Of a stretch of 28,529 nucleotides of DNA, positions 1 through 10,190 are shown one piece after another. Position 1 is the first letter of the stretch. Each line of letters begins with the position of its first letter. The notes under the pieces are model-generated. The model did not search any database, was not told where the DNA came from, and saw nothing but the letters and a program-made list of their open reading frames with translations. Made by a program: the position numbers and the translations under genes. The stretch lies in NCBI GenBank assembly GCA_050260415.1, contig JBLNCE010000183.1, forward strand, positions 1-28,529, given 5' to 3'. Origin of the DNA: JBLNCE01 sp050260415. GTDB lineage: Bacteria; Bacillota; UBA4882; JAAYXC01.

Positions 1-20
1 TGTGGATTCGACATATCCAT

Positions 21-59
21 TTACGTTACTCCGCCGGTAGCGGCAACATGACTAACGTA
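21..59. repeat. Imperfect inverted repeat downstream of the HATPase gene
   Basis: TACGTTA at 22-28 pairs with TAACGTA at 53-59 and encloses a small GCCG/CGGC hairpin. It lies just beyond the 3' end of the minus-strand ATPase gene but has no T-run, so it is not a clear terminator. Confidence 0.3.
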
Positions 60-83
60 GTTTAACTGTTGCAGCGAAAACCA

Positions 84-1070
84 TTATTTGTAATCAACAA
101 GGGTGCGAAATGTGAGGTATAGCGTCCAAAGACTATCTTCGGTCCATCTATTTGCAGCGAAAAATCCTAGATGTTTACTGGATAATTTTCGTAATGACGA
201 TATCGTCTCCTCTGATGATGAATTGTTTTTTAAACTCTGGTAAATTGTATCACCGATACTGAAAATAACTAATTGGCATTCGCCGTATTTCCTTTCATCA
301 TCTTTTCGATAATAGCCGAGTGAATACCAACGTGAAAATTCACCACCATGTAATTCGCAATTATTGATCACTTCTCCAAGTAATTGCCCTAAGAATCCTT
401 CGCCTTCTCTGCTAAGATGAAAACCCTGTGTCTTAAGACATTCATTAATATAATGAATTATTCTCGTTGCAGCTAATCCCGAACTGCGCGATCTATAATC
501 CCCACTAATCAAGTCAAGCTTTCTAACAGCGCTATTAGGCTCAGAACCAATGCCAATATGTTTTAAAATTCCATTAATTTCTAGAAAATCTCTCAATTTC
601 TTATCTGATGGATAAATGCCCCTTAAATTTAAAGGCTGATGTTGCTTTTCACGTGCTTTCAATATCTCCATTAAGACAACATCCATTACAGTTGATGCTG
701 CAATTTCGATTTCTTGACAATGCTCATGATTGAAAACCAGTTCATTAACGTACTTGTTAGTCCCATAAAACAATAATTTTTGGATAGTATTTATTGTATT
801 ATCGGGATTATCCGAAAATGAGAATAAAATAGGTATATCAATTACCACACTGCCTTGTCTATTTGGAAATGATCGATAAAAATCTCGTGTCTTTAGCAAA
901 TATAAAAGTCTACTTTCATAAAACAATCGGATATTTGCAAAACCATGGTTGCATCTTGCGGATTTTTTCCTCCTGCTGTATCTTTGCGCTCTTCGTTCAA
1001 TAGCTCGATAGTGTATCAGTGCTTTCAGGCGTTTTAACTCTGAGGATCTTGTTTCCGAATAGCCTCTCAT
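84..1070 (-). CDS. STAS-like / HATPase_c (GHKL-type) ATP-binding protein, possibly C-terminally shortened
   Basis: Predicted 328 aa. Residues about 74-170 read like the STAS-like half found in some anti-sigma-type ATPases (VVIDIP strand, then a helix-rich part ending in a GILKHIGIG turn). Residues about 228-280 look like a GHKL ATP-binding site: an N-box with E233, N236, N237 and H241, then a strand and glycine turn (VIFSIGDTIYQSL) like the G1 box. The protein ends soon after an SLWTLY segment, where I would expect a second ATP-lid (G2) motif, so it may be truncated. The ATG is preceded by GGAGAG about six bases upstream. Base composition is far more AT-rich than in the next 27 kb, which suggests horizontal transfer. 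Likely a kinase or switch protein acting on an unknown partner; the partner cannot be inferred from the neighbours. The family assignment is from motif reading only. Confidence 0.6.
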   Translation of the reverse strand: MRGYSETRSSELKRLKALIHYRAIERRAQRYSRRKKSARCNHGFANIRLFYESRLLYLLKTRDFYRSFPNRQGSVVIDIPILFSFSDNPDNTINTIQKLLFYGTNKYVNELVFNHEHCQEIEIAASTVMDVVLMEILKAREKQHQPLNLRGIYPSDKKLRDFLEINGILKHIGIGSEPNSAVRKLDLISGDYRSRSSGLAATRIIHYINECLKTQGFHLSREGEGFLGQLLGEVINNCELHGGEFSRWYSLGYYRKDDERKYGECQLVIFSIGDTIYQSLKNNSSSEETISSLRKLSSKHLGFFAANRWTEDSLWTLYLTFRTLVDYK

Positions 1071-1117
1071 TCACCACTCTCCAAATAGGTACAAATTTAA
1101 GATTTCCAATCAACTAT

Positions 1118-1132
1118 TCATTTATTCTTCAT
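1118..1132 (-). other. Four-codon leader ORF (MKNK) with a strong ribosome-binding site
   Basis: On the minus strand TAGGAGGAA (1142-1150) is followed after nine bases by ATG AAG AAT AAA TGA, which ends about 47 bases before the ATPase ATG. The Shine-Dalgarno match is better than that of the ATPase gene itself. It could be a leader peptide, or the start of a gene lost during insertion of the AT-rich segment. Confidence 0.3.
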
Positions 1133-1149
1133 CTTGCCAAATTCCTCCT

Positions 1150-1178
1150 ATACAAGATATGTGGGTTGATACCGTCAA
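1150..1178 (-). promoter_or_regulatory. Candidate sigma-A promoter for the HATPase gene
   Basis: On the minus strand TTGACG (1173-1178) is followed after 17 bases by TTGTAT (1150-1155). The -35 is good and the -10 poor. It lies about 80 bases upstream of the HATPase start and just upstream of the MKNK mini-ORF. Confidence 0.3.
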
Positions 1179-1227
1179 TCTTATCAAACAACACCATGAA
1201 CTGGCACTCGTCTGAGTCGACCCAAGT

Positions 1228-3831
<2,604 letters not shown>

Positions 3832-3875
3832 GGGCGGGACCTCCCCTTGGTTTCAACTAACCACAAATCAGCTTC

Positions 3876-3905
3876 ATTATAGATATAGCGGGGATCCCGT
3901 GTCAA
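3876..3905 (-). promoter_or_regulatory. Sigma-A promoter of alaS
   Basis: On the minus strand TTGACA (3900-3905), an 18-base spacer and TATAAT (3876-3881) match both consensus boxes exactly. Transcription would start about 40 bases before the alaS ATG. Confidence 0.75.
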
Positions 3906-3950
3906 CTGGGGGGCTTATGCTCTCCCGGGGTCGGCGTCGATTTGGGCCAA

Positions 3951-3970
3951 GGGCGCAATATATTGCGCCC
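3951..3970. repeat. Perfect 20-bp palindrome upstream of the alaS promoter
   Basis: Half-site GGGCGCAATA (3951-3960) is followed at once by its exact reverse complement (3961-3970), with no spacer. It lies 45 bases upstream of the alaS -35 box and downstream of the spoVT terminator. Such a spacer-less dyad fits an operator for a dimeric regulator better than an RNA hairpin, but no regulator can be named. Confidence 0.55.
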
Positions 3971-4020
3971 GAACCCAGATGCGTGCCCTGCGACATATTC
4001 CCGGCAATATGCGTGCCCCC

Positions 4021-4053
4021 AACAAAAAAGGGGCGGAAGCTTGCCTCCCCCCC
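4021..4053 (-). terminator. Rho-independent terminator of spoVT
   Basis: On the minus strand a GC-rich imperfect hairpin (GGGGAGG ... CCGCCCC) is followed by six T residues (4024-4029). It starts about 27 bases after the spoVT stop codon. Confidence 0.6.
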
Positions 4054-4079
4054 TCAACGCATTCAGCGTCAGTCTCCAC

Positions 4080-4643
4080 TCACTGTTCCATCTGCTTCGC
4101 CAGGAACCCCGCGGCGGTCTCGGCGACCTTGACCTCCAAGTCGCCCATGGACACGCCGGGCTCCTTCGAGGAGAGGACGACCGCTCCGATCGGATCGCCT
4201 TCGGAAATGATCGGCGCGATTACCTGAGCGGTGAACTTGCACGCCTGGCCTTCATCCTTGACCGGACACGCTTCGCAGTACTTATGGTCGCCCGGCTTGC
4301 TCATCAGGATGACCTTGCGATCCTCGATTGCCCGCTCAACCGCCTTTGAGATCGGCTTGTCCAGGAACTCCTTCTTTGGCGCCCCGGCTACAGCCACAAC
4401 CGTATCGCGGTCAGCAATGATTGCAATGTGGCCGGTCGATTCGTAGAGCGAGTCCGCGTATTCCTTGGCAAAGTCGCCAAGCTCGCCAATTGGCGAGTAT
4501 TTTTTGAGAATGACCTCGCCCTCACGGTCGACGAAGATCTCCAAAGGGTCCCCCTCGCGTATACGCAGCGTCCGTCGGATTTCCTTGGGTATGACCACCC
4601 GGCCGAGGTCATCGATACGCCGGACGATGCCCGTTGCCTTCAT
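4080..4643 (-). CDS. spoVT: Stage V sporulation protein T, forespore transcriptional regulator
   Basis: Predicted 187 aa. Residues 1-50 are an AbrB-type swapped-hairpin DNA-binding domain (MKATGIVRRIDDLGRVVIPK, then IRRTLRIREGDPLEIF). Residues about 55-185 form a GAF-like domain with two cysteines (KYCEACPVKDEGQACKF). Length and layout match B. subtilis SpoVT, a sigma-G-dependent regulator that adjusts other sigma-G genes during spore maturation. The position downstream of mfd is also the B. subtilis order. A sigma-G-like promoter lies about 95 bases upstream, and a terminator follows. Confidence 0.95.
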   Translation of the reverse strand: MKATGIVRRIDDLGRVVIPKEIRRTLRIREGDPLEIFVDREGEVILKKYSPIGELGDFAKEYADSLYESTGHIAIIADRDTVVAVAGAPKKEFLDKPISKAVERAIEDRKVILMSKPGDHKYCEACPVKDEGQACKFTAQVIAPIISEGDPIGAVVLSSKEPGVSMGDLEVKVAETAAGFLAKQMEQ

Positions 4644-4735
4644 CCCAATCTTCCCTCCCTCTGCCCTGACTTCACGGTGCCTGCACGTCCATGGGCGGTA
4701 TTTGGTAATTCGCCCAGCCTGCCCTGGCCGTGATA

Positions 4736-4764
4736 TTATATGACTCCCCTAGCAGTTTTATTCA
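4736..4764 (-). promoter_or_regulatory. Sigma-G-type promoter of spoVT
   Basis: On the minus strand TGAATA (4759-4764), a 16-base spacer and CATATAA (4736-4742) closely match the B. subtilis sigma-G pattern TGAATA / CATACTA. The -10 region also contains TATAAT, so some sigma-A activity is possible. B. subtilis spoVT is known to be sigma-G-controlled, which fits. Confidence 0.65.
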
Positions 4765-4926
4765 GTTCTGGTATCTAGAGAGCCTGCTGCCGGAGATTGC
4801 ATACGGTGGCGCGTTCTCCTCGGGGATCGGCTCTATCTTGCCCATACCTGGGTAAACATACTCACCCTGCTTTCTTGCACCGGCCTTTCGGCGGCGTGCC
4901 AGAAAAGGGACCGCATAAACTAAACG
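4762..4926 (-). other. Open frame without a clear start between mfd and spoVT, with a CarD-like string
   Basis: An open reading frame of about 55 codons overlaps the mfd stop codon and ends at TGA 4762-4764. Its middle reads KQGEYVYPGMGKIEPIPEE, which resembles the first strand pair of CarD/TRCF interaction domains (GDxVVYPxHGxGxIexIe). It has no ATG, GTG or TTG with a Shine-Dalgarno sequence; the only in-frame ATG lies inside the motif. It could be a gene remnant, a frameshifted small gene or chance. Confidence 0.2.
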
Positions 4927-7900
4927 CAGGCCACGACCTCCGCCAAAACGCGCAACATGGCGTCGTCCTCGATGCCGGCCACCTTGACGCGGATTATCGG
5001 CAACTTGCCGGTGGCCACGCGGACCTGCCCGCGGAACCGGCGTACGATGTCCAGAGCTTTCGTCTCCGAGATTGAGAGGCCGGCCAGGAATCTGATGGCG
5101 ACCTCCCCGCGCTCCATGCTAATCTGGGACACGCCCGTCTGTTTGGAGAGGGCCTTCAATTTGGCCACGGCCAACAGGTTCCGCACCGGGAGCGGCAGAT
5201 CGCCGAACCGGTCTTCGATCTCCTCGTAGACGTCGTCGGCTTCCTTTGTTTCCCTGATCGCGGCGATCTTCTTATACAATTCGACCTTTTGGCGAGCGTC
5301 GGCGATGAAGCTGTCGGGCAGGAACGCGTCCACCTTGAGGTCGATAGTCGGATCGGGCGTCTCGGGTTGCACCTGCCCTTTAGCTTCGCGGATCGCCTCT
5401 TCCAACAGCCGGCAATACAGCTCGAAACCCACGGAGGCGATGAATCCGTGTTGCTCCGGACCGAGCAGGTTACCCGCGCCTCTTATCTCCAGGTCCCGCA
5501 GGGCGATCTTGAATCCCGAACCAAGGTCGGTGAATTCGCGAATGGCCGCCAACCGCTTCTCCGCCGCCTCACTGATGACCTTTTCCCGCCGGTACATGAA
5601 ATACGCGTGCGCCAGGCGGTTGCTGCGCCCGACGCGGCCGCGCAACTGATAGAGCTGGGCCAGGCCGAAATGGTCCGCGTCATAGACGATTAGCGTGTTG
5701 ACATTGCCTATATCCAGGCCGGATTCGATGATCGTGGTGCAGATCAGGACGTCGGCCTCGCCCTCGAGGAACTCGATCATGACGCGCTCGAGCATGTCTT
5801 CGGGCATCTGCCCGTGCGCGACCGTCAGGCGGGCTTCGGGGACAAGCGTCTGCAGAAACGCCGCCATGCGCTCGATGGTTTCGACCCGGTTATAGACGAA
5901 ATAGACCTGTCCGTTGCGATCCAGTTCGCGCACGATCGCCTCGCGGACGACTTCCTCGTTGAATTCCATGACGTAGGTCCTTATGGGGTAGCGGTCCTCG
6001 GGCGGAGTCTCGATGATGCTCATATCCCTGATGCCGACCAGCGCCATGTGGAGGGTACGCGGGATCGGCGTCGCGGTCAGGGTGAGCACGTCGACCTCCT
6101 TGCGCAGTTCCTTCAGGCGTTCTTTGTGCGCGACGCCGAAACGCTGCTCCTCGTCCACGATCAGCAGACCGAGGTTCTTAAAGCGGACATCCTGGGAGAG
6201 GAGCCGGTGCGTGCCGATGACCAGCTCGACACGTCCTTCCTCCAAGCCCTTGATGACCTCGCTCTGTTCGCGGGGGGACTGAAACCGGCTCAAGGCCTTG
6301 ATCGTCACGGGGTACCCCGCGAACCGCTCCGAGAACGTCTGGAAATGCTGTTGCGCGAGGATGGTCGTCGGCACCAACAGGGCCACCTGCTTGCCGTCCA
6401 TGACCGCCTTGAAGGCCGCTCTGACGGCCACCTCCGTCTTGCCGTAGCCGACATCCCCGCAGAGCAGGCGATCCATGGGCTCGGGCCGTTCCATGTCGCG
6501 TTTGATTTCCTCGATCGCGCGGAGCTGATCCGGGGTTTCCTCGTAGAGGAAGGACTCCTCGAACTCCCTTTGCCAGACCGTGTCGGGGCCGAAAGCGTGT
6601 CCCTTGACGGTTTCCCGGTCCGCATAGAGACGGAGAAGGCCGTCGGCCATTTCCCGGACCGATTCCTTGACGCGCGTCTTGGCGCGCTGCCAATCGGCCC
6701 CCCCCAGCCGGTTCAGCCGTGGCGCCGCATCCTCGACGCCGATATAGCGTTGCAGGAGATTGACCTGGTCGGTCGGGACAAAGAGACGATCGTCGCCGGC
6801 GTACTGCACGAGGAGGTAATCCCGGTGGACACCACCGATCTCCAGGGTCTGCAGCCCCATATACTGCCCGATGCCGTGGTTGAGATGGACGACGTAATCA
6901 CCGACGCTCAAGTCGGAAAAGGCGGTGATCTTCGCCCCTTCCTGGGTGAAACGCGCCTGGCGACGCCGCTTCTGTTTACCGTAGATCTCGGCTTCGGTAA
7001 CGATGACGAGTTTGAGTTGGGGGAACTCCGCCCCGCCGCTCAGGTCCCCCTGGAGAAAGACGAGGTTCCCGGGGGAGAGCCCGGCCTGCGCCCGCTCGGC
7101 CCAGATCGAATCCAGCCCCTGGTCGCCGAGGAATTCACGCAAACGTTCTCCCCGTTCTTCGGTGCCGACCACGATCACAACGGAGAAACCCGCGTGCCGC
7201 CAGCGACGGAGGTCGGCGCAGAGTCCCTCGAGATTGCCGTGATAGGATGACGGGGAAACAGCCGGAAACGTGTGGATATGCCGCGGGGAATGCCCTTTGA
7301 TGGTCTTGGCCAAGAGAGACAGGCATAAAGGTTGGGCCGCCATCGTGCGGGCGACCAGGTCCGCCCCGGACATGTACAGGGCCTGTTCCTCAGGCAGCAC
7401 CAAACCCCTTTCCAACAGGTCGGAGAGAATCTTGGCCTCCTCCATCTCGACGGTGCCCAGGTATTCCTGGCCGCGGACCGGTTCGTCGAGAATAATCCGC
7501 GCTGCGGCGAAATAGGAGAATACCGGTTCAAGCCGCGCCAAAAACGGCAAGAACTGATCGGCTCCCGGAAAGTAACTGCCCTGCTCGAGCCGCTCGATCA
7601 ACTCCCCGAACCGCGCCTTGAGCTTCTCCCCTTCCCTGCTCTTCCCAATAGCGGCAAGCTTCCCCGCCTGGCGGGCCACGGCCTCGCGGATCTTCGCCAA
7701 GCCGGCCGGGTTGCCGTCGAGATCCCATAGACCCTCACGCGCGGGCCAGATCGTCACGGCGTCGAGCCTGTCCAACGAACGCTGCGAAGCCACCCCGAAC
7801 GTGCGAATCGACTCGATCTCATCGTCAAAGAACTCGATCCGGATCGGGTCGCGCTCGTGAAACGGGAAGACATCCATGATGCCGCCCCGCATGGCGAACT

Positions 7901-8420
7901 GTCCCTGGCTTTCGATCATCTCCACCCGTTCGTAGCCCATGCCCGCCAATTGCTCGGCCAGTCCGCCCAGGTCGGCCCGATCCCCCACGCGGCAATTGAC
8001 GGCATAACGCGCGAAAACCGCCGGCGGTACGACCAACCGGCGTAGAGCGGGCCAGGAGGTCACCAGCACGAGCCGTTCCTTGCGGGCCAAACGCCCGAGG
8101 GCCGCGACGCGCGCCCCGATAACTTCAGGGTCGAGCGTCTCCTCATGCGGCAGCAGCTCCTTTTCGGGAAAGAACGCCACGCGCTCCCGACCCAAGAAGG
8201 TCGTCAGATCGGCGGCAAAGGACTGCGCTTGATGCGGACCGTGCGTGATGAAGACCAAGGTCGCCGGGGTCTCATCCGCGATGGCGGCCAGAAAAAGGCT
8301 TTTCTGCGAGGGGTTGAGGCCGGTGAGCAGCTCAGACCCGTCAGGTCTGACCAGGGTCTGACGCAGGGTCGGCCAGGTATCGATCTGCCTCAGGCGGCTC
8401 AAGATCTCCTTTGGTTGCAA
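4920..8420 (-). CDS. mfd: Transcription-repair coupling factor
   Basis: Predicted 1166 aa, full length. Mfd removes stalled RNA polymerase from DNA lesions and recruits UvrA. Order of parts: UvrB-like N-terminal module (about 20-350), a CarD-like RNA-polymerase interaction domain (about 500-570, SVGDYVVHLNHGIGQY), and a RecG-like double-stranded DNA translocase with Walker A GDVGYGKT (655-662), DEEQ (756-759), TATPIPRT (about 782-789) and GRVGRS farther on. The C-terminal TRCF domain is present. It lies between the PrsW-like gene and spoVT, as mfd does between fin and spoVT in B. subtilis. A terminator just upstream suggests a separate transcript or partial read-through. Confidence 0.97.
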   Translation of the reverse strand: MQPKEILSRLRQIDTWPTLRQTLVRPDGSELLTGLNPSQKSLFLAAIADETPATLVFITHGPHQAQSFAADLTTFLGRERVAFFPEKELLPHEETLDPEVIGARVAALGRLARKERLVLVTSWPALRRLVVPPAVFARYAVNCRVGDRADLGGLAEQLAGMGYERVEMIESQGQFAMRGGIMDVFPFHERDPIRIEFFDDEIESIRTFGVASQRSLDRLDAVTIWPAREGLWDLDGNPAGLAKIREAVARQAGKLAAIGKSREGEKLKARFGELIERLEQGSYFPGADQFLPFLARLEPVFSYFAAARIILDEPVRGQEYLGTVEMEEAKILSDLLERGLVLPEEQALYMSGADLVARTMAAQPLCLSLLAKTIKGHSPRHIHTFPAVSPSSYHGNLEGLCADLRRWRHAGFSVVIVVGTEERGERLREFLGDQGLDSIWAERAQAGLSPGNLVFLQGDLSGGAEFPQLKLVIVTEAEIYGKQKRRRQARFTQEGAKITAFSDLSVGDYVVHLNHGIGQYMGLQTLEIGGVHRDYLLVQYAGDDRLFVPTDQVNLLQRYIGVEDAAPRLNRLGGADWQRAKTRVKESVREMADGLLRLYADRETVKGHAFGPDTVWQREFEESFLYEETPDQLRAIEEIKRDMERPEPMDRLLCGDVGYGKTEVAVRAAFKAVMDGKQVALLVPTTILAQQHFQTFSERFAGYPVTIKALSRFQSPREQSEVIKGLEEGRVELVIGTHRLLSQDVRFKNLGLLIVDEEQRFGVAHKERLKELRKEVDVLTLTATPIPRTLHMALVGIRDMSIIETPPEDRYPIRTYVMEFNEEVVREAIVRELDRNGQVYFVYNRVETIERMAAFLQTLVPEARLTVAHGQMPEDMLERVMIEFLEGEADVLICTTIIESGLDIGNVNTLIVYDADHFGLAQLYQLRGRVGRSNRLAHAYFMYRREKVISEAAEKRLAAIREFTDLGSGFKIALRDLEIRGAGNLLGPEQHGFIASVGFELYCRLLEEAIREAKGQVQPETPDPTIDLKVDAFLPDSFIADARQKVELYKKIAAIRETKEADDVYEEIEDRFGDLPLPVRNLLAVAKLKALSKQTGVSQISMERGEVAIRFLAGLSISETKALDIVRRFRGQVRVATGKLPIIRVKVAGIEDDAMLRVLAEVVACV

Positions 8421-8466
8421 GAAAGGGCCTCCTCCCGACGGCGCGCAAAACCTGAGCGGCCATGCC

Positions 8467-8492
8467 GAAAAGGGCTCTTGTCGCAGAGCCCT
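8467..8492 (-). terminator. Rho-independent terminator between the PrsW-like gene and mfd
   Basis: On the minus strand AGGGCTCT (8485-8492), a six-base loop GCGACA and AGAGCCCT (8471-8478) form a perfect 8-bp stem, followed by TTT. It lies directly after the PrsW-like stop codon. Confidence 0.65.
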
Positions 8493-8496
8493 GGGT

Positions 8497-8880
8497 CTAT
8501 CGCTTGGCGTAACAAAGGATAAGCCGGTTCCAGCCCGCGTGCGCTAGTGCGGCCGCCAGCAGTCCCGCCGCCGGTTGGCCAGTCCGTCGCCATGTCAACA
8601 GGGTCAGGAGACCGAAGCACGCATGGCTTACCATGGCCAATACCCCGGCGATCGCATCGCCGCGCCCGGTCTCGACGATCGCTTCTCCCAACCCGAAAAG
8701 GGCATGGACCGGAAAAACCTGTCCGGTAAGGATCCCGACCGTGGTCTTGACGAATTCCTCCCAGAACGGCACGCACCAGGCGATGCCTTTTCCGCGCATG
8801 ATGAGCCAGATGACGCGGTTCCCCAGATAGGCCAGGGCCAGAGCGAAGAGCCCCGCCGCGATGGAGATCAGCGGCCTCAA
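8497..8880 (-). CDS. Minimal PrsW-like intramembrane protease homologue at the fin position
   Basis: Predicted 127 aa. It starts with TTG, whose last bases overlap the pth TGA (TTGA), so translation is probably coupled. About four membrane segments can be seen (about 3-28, 45-65, 75-97, 103-123). The motifs match the PrsW/CPBP-type glutamic membrane proteases: E41-E42-xx-K45, FGLGEAxxE (62-70), H86, and H114 with N118. PrsW cleaves anti-sigma factors such as RsiW in B. subtilis. This copy is much shorter than B. subtilis PrsW, so it is close to a bare catalytic core. B. subtilis has fin (an anti-sigma-F factor) between pth and mfd; this gene occupies that slot but is unrelated to Fin. A substrate cannot be inferred. 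Confidence 0.6.
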   Translation of the reverse strand: MRPLISIAAGLFALALAYLGNRVIWLIMRGKGIAWCVPFWEEFVKTTVGILTGQVFPVHALFGLGEAIVETGRGDAIAGVLAMVSHACFGLLTLLTWRRTGQPAAGLLAAALAHAGWNRLILCYAKR

Positions 8881-9446
8881 GCTTCCGCCGGCGTCCGGTT
8901 GAACTCGTTCATGGCCGCTTCCGGCCCCTCGCGCACGAATACGCGCAGCGCCTCCGCGGCCCGCTTGACGGACGCCATGAACTTCCTATTGTCGGCCGCG
9001 TTCGGGGTACCCAAGACGAAATCCACCGCATCGTCGGGCGGGCGTCCGAGGCCCAACCGCAGGCGGGCAAAGTCCTTGGTGCCGAGGGCGGCGATGATGG
9101 AGTCCAAACCGTGATGCCCGCCCGAACCGCCGCTGCGCCTGAGACGAAGGGCACCGAGGGGCAGGTCCAGATCGTCGGCCACCACCACCAGATTGGTCAG
9201 GGGGACCCGGTAATAACCGACGAGGCCCGCCACTGCTTTGCCGCTGGCATTCATGTAGGTCTGGGGCTTGGCCAGCATGACTTCCCGATCATCCATGCGC
9301 ACGCGCGCCACGCGCGCCCCGTGCTCGAGGCGCGTAAAGCGGACGCCCTCATCCCGCGCCAATTCCTGCAAGACCAAAAACCCGGCATTGTGCCGGGTTT
9401 GGGCATACCGCGCCCCGGGATTCCCCAGGCCGACCAGGAGGAACAT
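8877..9446 (-). CDS. pth: Peptidyl-tRNA hydrolase
   Basis: Predicted 189 aa, typical length. It recycles peptidyl-tRNA released by stalled ribosomes. The N-terminal GLGNPGxxYxxTRHNAG block holds the conserved Asn and catalytic His (about N9 and H19), and KPQTYMNxSG carries the third conserved Asn. In the second substrate-binding loop the usual GGHNG is GGHHG: the Asn equivalent to E. coli N114 is His (codon CAC at about 9103-9105). B. subtilis calls this gene spoVC; its place next to ctc is conserved. It sits four bases after rplY and probably shares its promoter. Confidence 0.96.
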   Translation of the reverse strand: MFLLVGLGNPGARYAQTRHNAGFLVLQELARDEGVRFTRLEHGARVARVRMDDREVMLAKPQTYMNASGKAVAGLVGYYRVPLTNLVVVADDLDLPLGALRLRRSGGSGGHHGLDSIIAALGTKDFARLRLGLGRPPDDAVDFVLGTPNAADNRKFMASVKRAAEALRVFVREGPEAAMNEFNRTPAEA

Positions 9447-9449
9447 GAA

Positions 9450-10085
9450 CTATTTCTCTTCTTCCTTCTTCTCCGCCACCAGTTGAGGCTCGGCTGCGCC
9501 AGGCTCCGCCGGAGCGGCTTCCGCCGCGCCGCTCGGAACGACCGCGGCCACCACGACTTCCTCGGGGGAAGAGATAATCTTCACGCCGGCGGGGGGGGTC
9601 AGATCCTTGACATGAATGCTGGCGCCCATCGCCAATCCGCTCACGTCAACGGTGAAACTATCGGGGATCTTGGTCGGCAGGCACGAAACCTCGACCTCGC
9701 GCAAGTACGCCTCGATGAACGCACCGTCATTGAGCCGCTTTTCCTCGCCCGCGATATGCACCGGCACATGCGTGGTGATGGGCTTATCCAACGCCACGGC
9801 ATGGAAGTCGACGTGGATAATCTCGCCGCGAATCGGGTTCCGTTGCAGTTCCTTGATCAGGACCGGCGTTTTCTCCGTCTTTTTGCCCCTCTTGATGGCC
9901 AGGTTGACGAGGCGGCCCGTGCCCGCGAAAGCCACCAGGCGTTCCGTTGCCCGTAGGGAAAGCTTGAGCATTTCCGTATTGGTCTTCGAGTAAACGACCG
10001 CTGGAATAAGACCCTGACGGCGCAGCGCGTGCGCTGCCCCGGTTCCCTTCTCCGCGCGGATCTCCGCCTCGAGCATCAGTTCCAT
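9450..10085 (-). CDS. rplY: 50S ribosomal protein L25 / general stress protein Ctc
   Basis: Predicted 211 aa, the long TL5/Ctc form. The N-terminal L25 domain (about 1-92) binds 5S rRNA and contains the HALRRQGLIPAVVY block. The C-terminal beta domain (about 95-185) is followed by an Ala/Pro-rich acidic tail ending in EKKEEEK. The ATG has a GGGAGGGAT Shine-Dalgarno. It leads an rplY-pth transcript. In B. subtilis ctc is controlled by sigma-B; here only a sigma-A-like promoter is visible. Confidence 0.95.
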   Translation of the reverse strand: MELMLEAEIRAEKGTGAAHALRRQGLIPAVVYSKTNTEMLKLSLRATERLVAFAGTGRLVNLAIKRGKKTEKTPVLIKELQRNPIRGEIIHVDFHAVALDKPITTHVPVHIAGEEKRLNDGAFIEAYLREVEVSCLPTKIPDSFTVDVSGLAMGASIHVKDLTPPAGVKIISSPEEVVVAAVVPSGAAEAAPAEPGAAEPQLVAEKKEEEK

Positions 10086-10128
10086 TGTGCGATCCCTCCC
10101 ACGCTATCTCGGCGCAATGCCGACACCT

Positions 10129-10157
10129 ATTATAGCATGTTACCCCCCGTCGCGCAA
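10129..10157 (-). promoter_or_regulatory. Sigma-A-like promoter of rplY-pth
   Basis: On the minus strand TTGCGC (10152-10157), a 17-base spacer and a perfect TATAAT (10129-10134). The start would lie about 38 bases before the rplY ATG. Confidence 0.5.
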
Positions 10158-10190
10158 ACCTAGAACCCGGCCTTTGCGATGCCAATGCCA

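Noticed and set aside
3832..3950. T-box leader for alaS
   Set aside because: The promoter lies too close to the ATG and no TGGNACCGCG antiterminator sequence is present.
5814..7250. Long plus-strand open frame (478 codons) antisense to mfd
   Set aside because: It is rich in Arg/Asp/Gly/His, has no recognisable domain, and lies fully inside mfd. It is the usual shadow frame of a GC-rich gene.
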